Translations under genes and position numbers: made by a program
Shown: in pieces, positions 10,901 through 21,935 of the stretch
How positions within the stretch are numbered: position 1 is the first letter of the stretch
How the letters are laid out: each line of letters begins with the position of its first letter
Source of the DNA: Bostrychus sinensis
Taxonomy: Eukaryota; Chordata; Actinopteri; Gobiiformes; Eleotridae
Assembly: GCA_020698575.1 (NCBI GenBank)
Contig: CM036251.1
Location: forward strand, 32,429,288-32,493,287
Reading direction: 5' to 3'
Length of the DNA stretch: 64,000 nucleotides
Notes under the pieces: generated by a model
The model's database searches: none
What the model was told of the DNA's origin: nothing
The model's input: the letters and a program-made list of their open reading frames with translations, nothing else

Positions 10901-12539
10901 TTTTGTATCACAGGAGGTTTGTAAATGGCAGCTATGTTGTGGTTTAATAGCCTATCTAATAGCCTTTACAATATTTGTATTTGTATTTGTATGTCCCGAA
11001 TCCTTAATTAAACAATATGTATCTTCACCAAAAAAAAAAAAAAAAAAAAAATCAAATTCCAGAGATGTGTAACTCCCACTCAACCTGGTGCTCCAGACTG
11101 TTACATAATTGCCGTCCTACTTCTACTGTAAGGGTGATATATATACATAGTGTATTTAAATGAGAACCTATTTTTAACCATCGCTATTAATGGTGCAACA
11201 CATCTCGCCTCAAGATTTTCAGCATTTTTTTTGTTTTGTGTTCTTTCATAACAATAATAAGGGCACAATGTAATTCCCCATTTCCGTGCAAAATGCTGCA
11301 AGACTATGCAGACAATGGTGTCCGAAATTCTGAGAACCATTTGTTGAGCCGTCTTACATCAGTGGCAGATTGTGTCAGTATAAAGAAAGCTTTTCGCAGT
11401 AATCAACCGTCTTTTTTTTTGTCAGTGTGTCTTTTTATATCAAGAAATTCAGGATGGGTTGAAGATATGTTGAGATTTTATGATATGGCATTAATGTATT
11501 TTCAGTGAACCTGCAGATGTGTAAGGAAAAACCCACAAACTGTAGAACTGTGGGATACATATATTTTCCCCTTCACAGTCACTGAGAAATCAATGTTTTA
11601 GACCTAAGCCGAGGCATCAAAGACCAACAGCCTATCTGACCTGCATAGAGCCCCAGTGTGGGGTATAATGCAGCATTGTACACCCGTTACTTAAAGAGCC
11701 ATTCATGCAGACACTGAGTAAATGCATAGGAGCGTAAGATGGGGGATTCGGGTTAGGATTACAATACCACCTCCAGCCTTTTACCATTAAACAACTTACA
11801 CAAAAATGGAAACATAGAGAATTCAAACAAGAGAAACATCAAGGGTTTCCGATTAGAGAAATACAAACCCAAGGTTTTTTTTTATTATTTTTTTCATAGC
11901 CTCCTTTGTCTCTCCATAAAAATAGTGTTGCTCAAAATAAACAGTTAAAATCAAAAGAAAAGTAAATTTTCAATGTAGTCCATGGAAAAGCCCCAGTTTC
12001 AGACATTCATTTTGTTTCATTTCAGTCATCTCTTTTTGCTTCTCCGAAAGCAGAACGGTCAGCCCTGTATCACTGCACCACATCTGTTCCTTCTGAAAAT
12101 TAGCATTGGAATGAGCCCTTGCAGAGACAAGTCAGGCAACTGCTGTAATGCATTACTAAATTAGCCCTAAACACTACACAAGCCATAAAGAAGCATGTCA
12201 AAACCTAATGGACAAGAAGTAATACAAAATGCACCCAATGACAGAACAAAGTATTTGCATCGACTGATACCAGCTTGACATGACATCTTTACCAGTGGAA
12301 TCAGTGGAGATCATGTGCACACCAAAGAAACATGTTTCAATACGCTACAACTCAGACGCACTGGCACTGTCAAATGAACGCAGCTTAGCTCCAGCGAACA
12401 CAGAGTTAATTCTTAGCTGCAGAAATTCACTGCAGTCCAAAAGCATTTGGCTGATAGCTACTGAACAGCACATTCTATCTGTGCAATTGCTATCATTGGA
12501 CAAATCTATAGAAATTTTACTGGTGGGTCGTTTTGTGAT
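10901..12539. other. Region downstream of lrrc4
   Basis: No gene found. An A run lies near 11030-11051 and T runs near 11876-11893. A further minus-strand poly(A) signal (TTTATT on the plus strand) lies at 11881-11886, so a longer lrrc4 3' UTR cannot be excluded. Confidence 0.4.
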
Positions 12540-13052
12540 CCTTAGACTACAAAGAGTCTTTTATTGCATATGATATTTGGCACAGTACAAACTGGAGCTT
12601 ACATTTGGGGCTGTATTTAGAAACTGGTGCCTGTATAAAGACTTTTTTTTTACTGCATTCTAAATATGGACAAAAAACAAACTAAATGCCTCTCATCCTG
12701 CATTAGACATACGCAAGACCTTCTGTAATCACAAAAACAAATCAGTAGCTTTGTCTTTTTTTAAATAGAAGTCATTAGTTATTAGAAAATAGTTTCAAAT
12801 TACTTTCTTTTCTAATATAATCTGCAGGTCTCACCACTGCCATTCATTTATATATAGATATATATTTGTATTTTTTCATATTTATATACGTATGTATAGG
12901 GATGTACAAGAAACAAAAAACTGTCTGTTTTCACTTCTGTACAAAAGAAAGTTACCATCTTGTTCCTTGTGCATTCTTTTGCATGGACGAGTGAGCAGAA
13001 TGATGGAGAGGAGAGTTGGGGCAGAGTCAGTTAAATCCAGAGAGAATGTTAC
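12540..13052 (-). other. lrrc4: Probable lrrc4 3' UTR
   Basis: This directly follows the lrrc4 stop codon on the minus strand. It is AT-rich and has no other feature. The lower limit is set by the first canonical poly(A) signal at 12560-12565. The true end could be further down. Confidence 0.4.
12560..12565 (-). terminator. lrrc4: Candidate poly(A) signal of lrrc4
   Basis: TTTATT on the plus strand is AATAAA on the minus strand, about 490 bases after the stop codon. It follows GCATATGC-like sequence and is the first canonical signal seen. Confidence 0.4.
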
Positions 13053-15047
13053 TCAGATTTGGGTCTCTTGAACCTTATCCTTGCCGTGAGTTGTCTTTAT
13101 GACGTAAGGATCAGCAATGGTGCTGATGTGGCTGTGATGCTGTCTGACTGAGCGATGAAGAGAGTTGTTGTGGGTCCAGTGGGCTCCATAGCTCCCCTGG
13201 CGAGACGAGGAGGACACGTACCCAGGTTTAAAGGTGTTGCTGTTGTGTTCCACTAATGTCGGCAGTACCAACCCTGTGTCATCTGAGCCACTAGATCCAG
13301 AGGTGGTGGGTGGAACCGGAGGAACTTCCTCCTCCATCTGTATGATTTCTATGGTCCTCACTGCTGCCACCGTGCTCCTCTGTTGATGTCGTTTGCGTAA
13401 CTTATAGAATGCTATCAACATGGCAGCTGCCAAAAGGGTGACTGCAACAAAACAGCCAATGATAATTTTGGTGGTCTTCATGACCTCATCCAGGCTGGCA
13501 GCTGGCCCACTGGGAATTTTGGCAGTGGGGATTGACACCTGCCTTGGAGTCTGTGTGTTTTGGAACAGCACAGTAGGTGTGGAGATAAAGACAGGCTGAA
13601 AAACAGAAGGTGAAGCAGGAACTGTAGGTTTGGGTTTAGGGGTCTCTTCCACTGTGGGCTCCAGGACCTCCACTGTTACAGTAGTGAAGTAGGACAGATT
13701 AGACGTGTTGAGCTCAGCATTGCTAACATTTAGGTATGCCGAAGCATTTGAATTTCCCGCCATGTTGCTCACCATGCAGGTATAGATGCCAGTATCGGAT
13801 GGGAGAACATTGGAAAAGTTGAGAGTTCCATCATTAAGGACAGATATCCGTGGGTGAGCTGAACCATGTGTCAATACAGTGCCATTAGGGAGAAGCCATC
13901 GAACCGAGCTCATGGCAGCTGTGCGACATTTCAGCTCTGCCACTCTTTCTGCTGAAATATTCAGATCTCTTGGGGCATCAAGTATGACTGGCGCAGAGCA
14001 CTGAAAGGTGGTTTGATCCACCTCCACTAAGTATCGTCCTCTCATGTGGAGAGGGGTGTGGCAGCGTCCACAGCATGTGGAATTGGTGGGAATGTATTCT
14101 CTGAGCCACCAGGAGAGCCAGACTACATCACAGTCACAGCGCCAGGGGTTATGGTGCAGGTGTAGCTCCACTAGATACTGCAGAGGGGTGAAGAGATTGT
14201 GTGGGAGGGATGACAGGTTATTATGGGCTAGATTCAGCTCCACTAAAGCTGTATTGTCATCAAATGCATTCCTCTCAATGGTAGTGATGGCAGAGTTCAT
14301 AATCCATAATTTACGTAAATTTTTAAGTCCACGGAAGGCCCCAGGTTTCAGTTCAGGGAAAACATTCTCTGATATCTCTAGGTCCTCTAATCCCACAAGA
14401 GGTGACAGATGAGGAAACTCCCTCAGGTTGCACATCCCTAAATTTAGATACTTGAGGTTCTGAAGGCCCTCAAATGCCCCATCAGAGATGTACTCCAATT
14501 TCCTTAGTTCTCCCAGATCGAGCCTCATGAGAGATGGGACACGGTTGAATGCGTAGGATGGGATGCTCTCAATGGGATTGTTTCTGAGCCACAACTCTCT
14601 CAACTTTGACAAGTATTCAAAGGCCCCGCTGGGAATGACCGTCAGCCTGTTGTCGAACAGCTCCAGGGTGTTCAGGCTGGTCAGGCCATTAAATGCTCCC
14701 ACTTCAATTTGTCGGATGGCGTTCCGGCCCAGCTGCAGTACCTCTAGGTGGTGCAAATGCCTAAAGGTATCAGCCTGTATAGTCTCTATGCTATTTTCCA
14801 TGAGATTTAAGTACCTGGTGTTGGCCGGGATGTTGGGAGGGACCCTCACCAGGCCTCTGCGGGTACACACCACCTTGCTGAGTTGGTTAGTGCAGGAACA
14901 CACACCTGGACAGTTCTGTGGGTTAGTCGGGCCCATGGCAGGGCCTGTGGACTGGCACATACTCAGAGCAGGCACCATGAGGGAGAGCACGGCGAGCAAG
15001 GCTGTGTTCCAGGTAAGCTTCACACTAACCTGGCCCAGAGGACTCAT
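13053..15047 (-). CDS. lrrc4: Leucine-rich repeat-containing protein 4 (netrin-G ligand 2)
   Basis: A 664-residue type I membrane adhesion protein of excitatory synapses. In mammals NGL-2 binds netrin-G2 on axons and PSD-95 inside dendrites. Residues 1-32 look like a signal peptide. LRRNT cysteines are 46, 50, 52 and 61. About nine leucine-rich repeats span 75-295. LRRCT cysteines include 304, 306, 325, 326, 329 and 350. An Ig C2 domain (355-442) has cysteines 374 and 424 with the DTGIYTC signature. A Ser/Thr/Pro-rich stalk leads to the membrane segment at about 527-548, followed by the basic stop-transfer YKLRKRHQQR. The tail ends in ETQI, a class I PDZ ligand. The block NTRYLNLMEN, the RYLVEVDQ motif and the STVAAVRTIEIIQ juxtamembrane stretch match LRRC4 better than LRRC4B or LRRC4C. 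The length is close to the human protein (about 650). The frame is intact and needs no splicing. Fish have two lrrc4 copies and I cannot say which this is. Confidence 0.95.
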   Translation of the reverse strand: MSPLGQVSVKLTWNTALLAVLSLMVPALSMCQSTGPAMGPTNPQNCPGVCSCTNQLSKVVCTRRGLVRVPPNIPANTRYLNLMENSIETIQADTFRHLHHLEVLQLGRNAIRQIEVGAFNGLTSLNTLELFDNRLTVIPSGAFEYLSKLRELWLRNNPIESIPSYAFNRVPSLMRLDLGELRKLEYISDGAFEGLQNLKYLNLGMCNLREFPHLSPLVGLEDLEISENVFPELKPGAFRGLKNLRKLWIMNSAITTIERNAFDDNTALVELNLAHNNLSSLPHNLFTPLQYLVELHLHHNPWRCDCDVVWLSWWLREYIPTNSTCCGRCHTPLHMRGRYLVEVDQTTFQCSAPVILDAPRDLNISAERVAELKCRTAAMSSVRWLLPNGTVLTHGSAHPRISVLNDGTLNFSNVLPSDTGIYTCMVSNMAGNSNASAYLNVSNAELNTSNLSYFTTVTVEVLEPTVEETPKPKPTVPASPSVFQPVFISTPTVLFQNTQTPRQVSIPTAKIPSGPAASLDEVMKTTKIIIGCFVAVTLLAAAMLIAFYKLRKRHQQRSTVAAVRTIEIIQMEEEVPPVPPTTSGSSGSDDTGLVLPTLVEHNSNTFKPGYVSSSSRQGSYGAHWTHNNSLHRSVRQHHSHISTIADPYVIKTTHGKDKVQETQI

Positions 15048-15168
15048 GGTGTAGAGGGCTCATTATTCTGCATGGTAGGGGGAGATGGCACACACCCGCC
15101 GACAGACCACCTTAGCCTGGTTGGAGCAACTCAGTGCCCCCAAGTTCCATCGACAGTGTTGAAGGATG
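15048..15168 (-). other. lrrc4: lrrc4 5' UTR part of the coding exon
   Basis: Read on the minus strand, an AG at 15169-15170 is preceded by a long pyrimidine-rich tract (15183-15220), as in a 3' splice site. The coding exon would then start at 15168 and carry about 121 bases of 5' UTR. This is a reading of splice signals only. Confidence 0.4.
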
Positions 15169-15513
15169 CTACATTATGACAGTGTGAGAGGGAGAGAGAA
15201 AAAGAGAAAAAGACAGACAGAGTAAGCGTGGCTTTCTGAATAAGTAGAAACGCAGAAGCACTGCAGCTATGTAAGAAAAACAATTAGAAAAAGAGACATA
15301 CCTCATTAGTTTGAAATCAGACCATTTCTTCTCTTGTCAGTTTCAAAAGAAGCAGTCTTACATCACAATCATTTATAATTCCATTCCATGGAAAAACAAC
15401 ACAAAGCTGTTTTCTTGTTTCCTCTTTTTGATAAAGTGATGTGGCCCTTTATTAGCCAAGGGTACAAAATGGCTCCTGGTATTAAAGACTGAAAGCAGCA
15501 TGGAAAGCACTTA
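15169..15513 (-). other. lrrc4: Candidate short 5' UTR intron of lrrc4
   Basis: On the minus strand a GTAAGT donor lies at 15508-15513 and a second good donor (AG then GTATGT) near 15297-15302. Either could pair with the acceptor at 15169-15170, giving an intron of about 345 or 134 bases. No transcript was available to decide. Confidence 0.3.
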
Positions 15514-17800
15514 CGAGCAGATGTAAGGCCAGTAAAGCTTGGCAGGTACGTGGATCCCTTCTGCCCTCTCTAACAGCCCCAGTGCCAAGCTGCAGACCCC
15601 AAATCGGCACTCCGCTCTGGATAAATCATAATGATCCATAACGCAGTGAAAGATAACAGAGGAGCAGAGTGGAAGAAGCAGAAGTCGCCAATGAAAAAAA
15701 AAAAAAAAAAAAACACGTGAAAATCCTCAGTCCTCTTGGTCCTGATACATGTGTTGGCTTGTCGGCTGGTCGCCTGTTTGGTGGTAAGACCTCCCTCACT
15801 GTGACTTTGCCAAGGGCTAGTCAGTCGCTGATTAGCCCCGTTGTGACAGAGACTGAGAGACAGAGAAAAGGCTAAAGAACTCCCGGCACAGTCATATCCC
15901 CCCTCTTCTCCTCTCTCTTCTCCCCCAATCGTCGGTCTGGCTGGCCCCGGTCAGAGCAGCTGCAGGCTGCCGTGTGCACAGTTAGCAGTAATCCGTCTAT
16001 TGCTCCTGGAGGGGAGGGGGTGGTGGGTGAGATGGTGGCGGTGGATGGGGGGTGGAGAAGGGGGATGCACTGCGCTGCTGGAGCTTCGGCTGTTTGAAAA
16101 AAGAAAAAAAAAAAAGACAGAGGAAGCGCTCTTGTCCTATTCTGCAAGCCACCGGGAGGATGTGTGGAAATGCGCTCCGGCTCTGTATCCATAAACAGAA
16201 AGGTGTCCTCCCTGTGCTGTTTGTCCTTTCAGCCGTCTCCTACAGTGCTCCTCAGCTTGTTTATGTGTTAGTTTTTCTTTTCCCGGAGCTGAGGTAGTAA
16301 GTTGTGGCAGTTAGCCATGTGTGTGGCTGTCAGACTTGCGGCTGGCTGGGGGCTGGTGGACTACTGCAGTAGCCAGAGAAGAAGAAGAAAAAAGGAAGAA
16401 GAAAAAAAAAAAGACAGGGGGAGAGAGGAGGAATTGGGTAGATTAAGAGAGAAGGAAGGAGAGAGAGAAGAAGTGACAGATCAAGAGCAAAAGAAAGATA
16501 GAGAGCGCACGCGAGGACGCACGCGAGGACTCAAACAGGCAGCCCACCGTCACAGCGGCGCACAAGCAGCATTCTAATCCGTGTCTTCTCCTCTTGTTTA
16601 TTCTCCAGCCTCTTGCTTTTTCCGCGTTCCCCCCGCCAGTGTCGGTGCGTGTGTCGGTGTTGCAGGCAGCCTAAGATGCTCGCTCTGCCCCCTCCCTTTG
16701 TCCTTCAGTGGCAACGTGAATGTACTGCTGACGCACTCCTCTCAGCTGCTCAGCCAGCCTCAGAGCAGTGCATTGGTTTGATGCAGTGTTCCTGTGTATT
16801 AACACATTCAACACCCCTCCGCACCCTCTCCCTCCCCCTTTTCCCTTTACTGTAAGTATCTTCCTCTGTCTTTTCTCTGTTGCTTTCTGTCCATCTCACG
16901 TGTCATGCTTTTCACTTTTTCACCTGCGCCAATCTTCTTACTACACTCCTCTGTCTCCATTCAAACTTATGGGTAAAATTCAGCCCTTTTTCATCCAAAC
17001 CAATAGGGCAGACTTCTCTTCTAGAGTGCTCTCGCTCTCTGTGTCTGTGTAAGAGCAGGCAGGCAAGCCAGTGGAGATGCGGTTCGCTGCAATTTATCAC
17101 CTCTTGTAAAGCACAGTTGGGTAAGTGATTCCCTCATGCAACATAGAGGAGCCACTCATGTGTTGTAGCTTCTTTTCTAGTTGTAAGGCTTTCCCCGTGT
17201 ATAACATAACAACATTCTGAAGGTACGAGGTTAAAGGGAAGGGGTCCGTGACATCACACACAAGACTGAAATGCTGACTCTGCTGCTCTGGGTCTACTGG
17301 GCAGTCTTCTCTTGAGGGAGGGGAAAAGATGAAAGAGCTTGCACACAGTTATCTCGTAGAAAGATGAGCGCCAAAGACATAGCGATAGGGGAAGAGACTT
17401 AGCCAGGGAGTAGAAAAGGGGGGTTGGGGAGGCGATATATCCACGTCCTTGGTGAAATAGAGGGAAGAAGAGCCTATAGAAGGAGGCATAAGGGAGACTG
17501 ATGGCAGGACGACTGCTCAGTAGCTCCCCGAGTGAGATGACAGAAGAAGAAAAAAAAAACAAGGAAAGGACAAGAGGAGTGTGCCGGATTAAGCGTCATT
17601 TGGATGCAGAAGAAGAAGTCTCCCCCTCGATGCCTTTGGTTAATGACCACATTCTCGCCATCTCTTTCCCCCCGCTGCCACTAATATATTGCTTACGGGG
17701 TTGGAGGTCTAGCGCAAAACATGCAAACATGGCGCTGTCATTTCAGATTTTATTTCTAGTTGATTAGATAGACTAAACATTACTTCAATTTAAAATTCTA
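15514..17800 (-). promoter_or_regulatory. lrrc4: lrrc4 upstream region: 5' exon and promoter
   Basis: GC-richer sequence with clusters of CpG (for example 16502-16570 and 16620-16660), long pyrimidine-rich or purine-rich tracts, and many open frames on both strands that match no known protein. This is typical of a CpG-bearing promoter and non-coding first exon for the minus-strand gene. A plus-strand donor-like word (GTAAGTAT near 16852, GTAAGTG near 17117) leaves room for a divergent transcript. The transcription start cannot be placed by eye. Confidence 0.45.
16377..16507 (+). repeat. Homopurine tract in the lrrc4 5' region
   Basis: About 130 bases are nearly all A and G on the plus strand, so the lrrc4 sense strand is CT-rich. 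It is followed by a short direct repeat of CGCACGCGAGGA near 16505-16530. Such tracts can form triplex DNA and are common near promoters. Confidence 0.7.
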
Positions 17801-18436
17801 TGAGGCTTTATTGAAAGGATGATGTATGGGCCCCCCTAGACACCAGCCAGATACAATGTCGGCAACTTGTGCATACACTACAGGTGATGCCTTCTTCTTG
17901 CATATGAACATGAATAAAATATCATGCTAAATAAATTATTGTGTGCAGTATATGATTATCTCAGTACATGCAGCACTGTTCTCTATGCAATTTGCTTAAT
18001 ATGTTGCACTGTATTTATTTTTAATCTGCTGCATCCACTGGAAGCCACATAATGTTTGTATACATTTCAGGGAGAATGCAGTATTCATTTGCTGGAGACC
18101 ATCAACATGATCTTAGTGTTTTCCAGCCTTAATCTATGTGAATAAATGAATGTTTGTTTTGAGTCAATTTGAAAAGTAAATACAATTATCTATTGACCCC
18201 CAAAATGAACAGACAGATGCTACTGATTACTGTTATTTTATATTATATCTTAATTTGTTACTTGTTATGCTGCTGGAACCTGAATTTCCTTCAGGATTAA
18301 TAAAGTATCTATCTAATCTAATCTAATCTAAATAATAAACTATGAGAATACACATTGGAATGCATATGAATATGTTTGATTCACTTTACAAATGTAACAA
18401 TTTCTTATCAATTTGTAACACATTAAAATATTTCAC
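17801..18436. other. Gene-free stretch with a LINE-like 3' tail
   Basis: About 18275-18332 reads CTTCAGGATTAATAAAGTAT followed by TCTAA units. A 'GGATTAATAAAGTAT' end with a tandem tail is typical of fish non-LTR element 3' ends. The rest is unique AT-rich sequence. Confidence 0.4.
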
Positions 18437-19036
18437 TAGCCTGGCCAGCCAGACTCTCCTAATTGTTTTTTGCATGCAGGTGAGTCTGGTTCCCCTCTCG
18501 GAGTGAAACATTTCTCTGGTTCGATTTGGAGCTGGCCTATCACAGTTGTTTATCTGCAGCGGATCTTACGAAAGTGGAAGAGCTAACCAAGAGAGCGCTA
18601 GCTACAGAGTAAATTTAATAACTTCTCTGACCTGATTAATGGCGTTTAGTGCTTTCCTTTGTCACCTGTTGGTTCTGCTGAAGTCTATGGCATTGTCCAG
18701 TCCTCGTTGGGATTTTTTTTCTTCGTCTTGTTGCCATTTTAACCACAGTTAAGTCTTGTTAACATCCATTAAAGAAACAACTTTTTCCACAAGTCTTTGT
18801 ACAACTGGCTTCTGCTGCTGTCCCCTTTAAGAAATAAGTACAGAGCTGCTCATAATAGATGAAAAAAACAGCAAGAATTCTTATTTGTTTGGGTCTGCAG
18901 TGCGCTGCTTATGTCTTACCCTTTGCTACTTTGATTGGTCATTTATCCACCACAGAAACAAAATGTTACCTAAGAGGTACCAAACTAACTTGTTTGTACA
19001 GAATAGAAAAAGAGTTTGTCTGGCAGGCCAGGCTAA
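18437..19036. mobile_element. 600-bp TAGCCTGG-ended inverted-repeat element
   Basis: The left end is TAGCCTGGCCAGCCAGACTC and the right end GTCTGGCAGGCCAGGCTA, an imperfect terminal inverted repeat. Flanks carry ATTTCAC on both sides, offset by two bases on the right, which may be a target duplication. The 138-codon frame beginning at 18859 runs through the right half into the neighbouring Rex3 tail and is not a gene. A second copy is at 26293. Confidence 0.6.
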
Positions 19037-19120
19037 CATTTCACACTATCACCACTGATATGTTTATTTGTTGGATTTTCACATTTCTACCCCTATTGTT
19101 ACACCTCCATGGCTCTCATA

Positions 19121-19290
19121 CCATCCATCCATCTATCCATCTTCTGCTTTATCCGGGGCCGGGTCACGAGGGCAGCAGTCCAAGCAGGGACACCCAGACA
19201 TCCCTCTCTCCGGGCACTTCCTCCAGCTCCCCTGGAGCAACCCCAAGGCGTTCCCAGGCCAGCCGCGAGACATAGTCCCTCCAGTGTCCT
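19121..19290 (-). mobile_element. Rex3 LINE 3' end, 5'-truncated copy
   Basis: On the minus strand it encodes the C-terminal words GHWRDYVSRLAWERLGV and ELEEV of the Rex3 reverse-transcriptase frame, followed by the TTATCCGGGGCCGGGTCACG-side tail region and a GGATGGAT-type tandem end (CCATCCATCCATC on the plus strand). This is the usual very short, 5'-truncated form. Confidence 0.75.
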
Positions 19291-19498
19291 ATTCCAGCAA
19301 ATAAAAATATTTGTTTGTAACAATTACTTTTAGAATTAAAATCAACAAAAGTATTTTCTATTAAGACTTGGCTCAATGAGCCATAACAAACAAGATGGGA
19401 GACAACAGAAAACATTTTAAGTTAATTTATTTAATGAAATATTAATACAATGCATGAAATGTGTATCTGTATTGTGCTCATGGAGGTGCAGGTGCGAT

Positions 19499-19598
19499 TA
19501 TGTATGTGTGTGTGTGTGCGTGTATGTGTGTGTGTGTGTGTGTGTGTATGTGTGTGTATGTGTGTGTATGTGTGTGTGTGTGTATGTGTGTGTGCAGG
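19499..19598. repeat. TG microsatellite with TATG interruptions
   Basis: About 100 bases of TG units broken by regular TATG words. Frames of 63-64 codons on both strands here are only the repeat translated. Confidence 0.95.
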
Positions 19599-19639
19599 TG
19601 TGGCGCTGTGCTGTGTTGAAGGTTCTAAAACAAATAAAT

Positions 19640-20151
19640 AAATAAGAACAGAGGTGGTCAGGGTTGCGGCCAGCAGTGAGGTGTGTGGCCAAAATGGAGC
19701 CAGACAGGTGCTGAGTGGAGAGAGAGGGCGCGGCAGAAACTGGCCCTTTTATCCACGGGAATTCACTGGGCCCTAGTGGATCCCGGAAAGCTTCCTGCTG
19801 GGCACCTCAATACAAAGAGACGAGACAAAAATGTTAGTAAAATTTAATCTTAATATGGAGGGGACTGTTATAGATGTACTGCTACATGCGCTGTCTTAAA
19901 ATAAATAAATAAATAAAAATGTTAGTGTCAGCTGTGGTGATGGGTTGTGATTGATGAAAACATATTTGTGAGGTATTAAATTAATACATTAATATTTATG
20001 TACCAATGATATAACCAGAGGGGTTAATGTATACCGTGTTCTGCCTTTGTAGGGCAGATCTACAAAGTAATGGATACTGAAAAAGTCAATAATAGTGGTC
20101 CAAGGACTGAACCCTGAAGGACCCTGCATTTTAAAGGGGATTTATTATGCT
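19640..20151. other. Gene-free stretch
   Basis: No gene. A short AAAT run lies near 19898-19915. Nothing else is supported. Confidence 0.4.
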
Positions 20152-20567
20152 TTTATTCATATTTTTAAATAGTCACCTCTAGAGCAGCATTGCATGTTTT
20201 ACAACCTTTCAAAACTTCATTTGTCTATAATGATTTACTCTTACTACAAAAAGAAAAATGTCTATGAGGAATCAGTGGAAACAGCAGTATACACCGTTTT
20301 TTTGTTTTTGTTTTTTTGGATGAATGAATGAGAGCAGACTGGATGTAGAGGGCTTGTTGATTGGTCAGTGCTCCCTGGAGTGGGTGGGGGTTTGTGGAAG
20401 AGGTGGAGTTTTGTGCAACCAAGTATTTTGAGGGTCCAAAAAACTGAGGTTTACTTAAACATGCGTGAATGAAACAATACACAACTCTAGGTATGCTTCT
20501 GATGGACAAACATCCTTATAACATGGTAGAAAGCTGAGAAAAGTCAATTTTGCCCAACATAATGTAC
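20152..20567 (+). mobile_element. TTAA-ended inverted-repeat element, module B (copy)
   Basis: It starts TTAAAGGGGATTTATTATGC and contains GGATGTAGAGGGCTTGTTGA, TTGGTCAGTGCTCCCTGGAG and AAACATGCGTGAATGAAACA, the reverse complements of words in the copies at 55288 and 60163. It ends near TTTTGCCCAACATAATGTAC. Confidence 0.6.
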
Positions 20568-21049
20568 AATTCTATTCAAACAGACTCTTTCATCATACTC
20601 ATAATACACATCTGTCTGCTTGCTTGAGGAGGGAGATTTTACAGTAAAAAACAAATATGTGTTATGTTTTACACTAAATAGACATGGCATTATTAAACCA
20701 TGAAGATATGACAACTGATTCAATATTAATCATGCTACTAATATTATATTACTACTGACTTCAAAACACCAGTGTATTGAGTGCAGTAATGGCTCATACA
20801 TACAAATAGGTGGAAATATTGTCTGCTAAGTACCACTGAATGACTGCCCTTCACTCTCCTTGAAAATGTATGGAGAAATACCAGCGCAACAAAGAGATTT
20901 AATTAAATGCGTGCATGGCAGATTGTTTGGCACATCAAAAGTGACTTTGAAAGAAAATATATACAAACACAACAACCTGCACTAGATCCTTATAAAATAA
21001 ATAAATAAAAAACACAACATGTTTAATGCATATATTCTGTTTTTAATAA

Positions 21050-21470
21050 ACGTGGTGCTTTCTTGTGATAATTGAAAAAGGGAAGAGGCGGGTCTAAGGG
21101 GCTTGGGTTGTACTGAGGAGGTTATATAGAGAAACCAGTGAAGGCAGGGGACTATTAGTTAAGGTGGCGCAGGCAGGCTTGGTCAGATAATTGATGGCCA
21201 CGGTTGTAGCTGCTGTGCTAATGCTATTACAGGGGGCCATGAGCAAGAAAAGGTCACTTAGCACATTGAATATATTTTTTGCTGCTGTCTTCCGTCGACC
21301 GTTATCTGTCTGTCTCCGTCCTCTCTGTCTAAGTAGGGTTCACGGAGCGCACTGGAGCCTCCGAGGCAGAGATCTCCCAGTAGTGTACGGCGGAAAGCCT
21401 GGCTATATGGAAGAGCACTTTAGTCTGACAAATAGCAATGTGTTAGGTGCTGCCTTGGTGACATAAAATA
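21050..21470. promoter_or_regulatory. Unique GC-richer block, candidate regulatory DNA
   Basis: No repeat match. It includes a 91-codon frame (21191-21466) without recognisable motif. TATATAG near 21125 is not enough to call a promoter. Regulatory role is inference. Confidence 0.2.
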
Positions 21471-21689
21471 TAAGCTTGGCCAGTCATCTTTACTGCCATT
21501 TCTTTTTCTATTCTATACCATGTACTTGTTTGGTCTCTGTGGATTAGAATTGGAGTTCTAGCAGGCAGAGTCAATGGACATGGAATAAAATGACTGCGAC
21601 TCGTTTTGGATTAACAGTAACCATTGGTCCAATATTATTCTTATTGATGGGAAATTGTTGTGAAGGGAAGAGATTCTAAGTTCATTTAT

Positions 21690-21935
21690 ATAGTCATGTT
21701 GCTAATAACTGTGCTTTCTAGCTATTTTATGCTCTGCCCAGTCCCCATCATTGGCAGCAGGGGACGACAGACACCTAATCTAAGCGTCCTCTGCAAAGTG
21801 AAAGTGCCAGCTCCACAAAAGATGTTTTCCATACATATACATTATTTTAAGTTACAACACATTAAATACTAAGCCAAAGGTGTCCAAAACAATTTCAAAA
21901 AGCCTGAAAAAAGCACAACATGGCCCCTTTACCAA
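21690..21935 (-). mobile_element. TTAA-ended inverted-repeat element, module A (truncated copy)
   Basis: In reverse orientation it carries AGCTATTTTATGCTCTGCCC, ATTGGCAGCAGGGGA, ATGTTTTCCATACATATAC and GTGTCCAAAACAATTTCA, and ends at GGCCCCTTTA. The half with the ACGCGTGAATG word is missing. Confidence 0.55.

Noticed and set aside
14044..14412. 122-codon plus-strand frame opposite lrrc4
   Set aside because: Also antisense to the leucine-rich repeat and LRRCT coding sequence.
14563..15054. 163-codon plus-strand frame opposite lrrc4
   Set aside because: It is the antisense of the lrrc4 coding exon; no independent signal.
18859..19275. 138-codon frame as a gene
   Set aside because: It spans the right half of an inverted-repeat element and a Rex3 tail.
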